Shown here piece after piece: positions 61,976 to 64,000 of a DNA stretch of 64,000 nt. The notes below the pieces were generated by a model. It was not told the origin of the DNA, did not search any database, and saw nothing but the letters and a program-made list of their open reading frames with translations. The stretch is from Arthrobacter sp. DWC3. GTDB taxonomy: Bacteria; Actinomycetota; Actinomycetes; Actinomycetales; Micrococcaceae. Each line of letters starts with the position of its first letter. Within the stretch, counting starts at the first letter, position 1. The translations under genes and the position numbers were made by a program. Location: positions 124,001-188,000 of the forward strand of contig NZ_PJIP01000008.1 in the NCBI RefSeq assembly GCF_002929375.1, written 5' to 3'.

Positions 61976-62448
61976 CTACTGCCCGGCCCCCGAAGCACCG
62001 CCCCGCCGGTAGCCGGTGCCGTCCGGGTAGCGTTCCATGAAGCCGTGGTCCACGAGCGCGCGCCGCAGGGTGGGGATGTCGCGGGTGACGGTCGAGAGCA
62101 GCCGGTTGACCTCCGGTTCGCTGATCTCCTCGTCGGCCGGGAGCAGCCGCTCGGCGAGGTGCGCCAGCAGGTCGGTGCGGTCCTGCCCGGCGCGCGGCAG
62201 GCCGTCGATGCGCCCGTCCCTGAAGAACCGGTCCACGCCCTTCGGCGTGCCCGGTCCGGCAGCGGCGAGCACCTCCTTGAACAGCCCTCCCGCCACGGCG
62301 TGCTCAGGCGTCAGCAGCCCGGCGTCGACGAGGCGCTGCACCTCCCGGGGCGAGGCGTCGAGCGGTTCCCCCAGGACGGCCCGGGCGTACAGCTCGCGGG
62401 AACGCTCGCCCGCGAGCGTGGACAGGACCTTCTGCCAGGACGGCGTGG

Positions 62449-62452
<4 letters not shown>
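61976..62452 (-). CDS. DUF2087-domain protein
   Basis: This is a 158-residue protein. The C-terminal part RFFRDGRIDGLPRAGQDRTDLLAHL and LRRALVDHGFMERYPDGTGYRR matches DUF2087, a domain often joined to helix-turn-helix regions. The N-terminal half is helical (EVQRLVDAGLLTPEH) and may bind DNA. Its function is unknown. The ATG at 62452 overlaps the stop of the IMPase gene as ATGA, so it belongs to the ligA-IMPase operon. Confidence 0.78.

Positions 62453-64000
<1,548 letters not shown>

Overview
The window is a chromosomal segment of a very GC-rich actinobacterium. Several traits point to the Micrococcaceae (Arthrobacter-like): strongly GC3-biased codons, frequent GTG and TTG starts, leaderless -10 signals ending 7 nt before start codons, a SAM-IV riboswitch on metY-metX, a HutF-type histidine pathway, and the gatCAB, glyS, dnaG and dgt set. 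This placement comes from gene content only; no database search was run. No CRISPR array, insertion sequence, integrase, rRNA or phage structural gene was seen.

Layout. 1-8 kb: a secreted M23 peptidase, a glutaryl-CoA-dehydrogenase-like enzyme behind an operator-like repeat, a CAU tRNA, a GT4 glycosyltransferase, an EamA-type transporter overlapping a CDP-alcohol phosphatidyltransferase, a holin-fold membrane protein and a sugar porter. 8-24 kb: a Bcr/CflA efflux pump behind a possible leader ORF, an SDR/DUF2867 protein, tRNA-Asn, then dnaG, dgt, dusB and yibE/F on the minus strand. After these come a hydrolase, a decayed DUF1295 remnant, a PlsC acyltransferase, glyS coupled to a GNAT gene, and a secreted M28 peptidase. 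24-32 kb: transporter, S4 protein, esterase, SGNH hydrolase, the metY-metX pair under a SAM-IV riboswitch, a VOC protein, a DUF1540 protein and a CPBP membrane protease.

32-41 kb is a histidine-utilisation locus. hutH diverges from iclR-hutU-M20 amidohydrolase-hutF-hutI, and the shared promoter carries two inverted repeats spaced 21 bp apart. A siderophore-interacting protein behind an iron-box-like site follows. 41-54 kb holds a KhtTU-like K+/H+ antiporter pair, a CDF metal exporter, an FAD oxidoreductase, a quinone reductase, YchJ, tdh-kbl for threonine breakdown, a kinase-fold protein and gatCAB.

54-61 kb is the most unusual part. Two alcohol dehydrogenases, a DUF59 protein and an amidohydrolase-fold protein form an ATGA-linked operon divergent from a MimR/AcoR-like activator with a degenerate AAA+ domain. 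These are the companions usually found beside propane/butane-type soluble di-iron monooxygenases, but no monooxygenase gene is present in the window. A small acidic protein, a gene-free stretch with paired inverted repeats and an apparently orphan SigK-like ECF sigma factor follow. The window ends with a DUF2087 protein, an inositol-monophosphatase-family enzyme and the 3' part of ligA, joined by ATGA overlaps.
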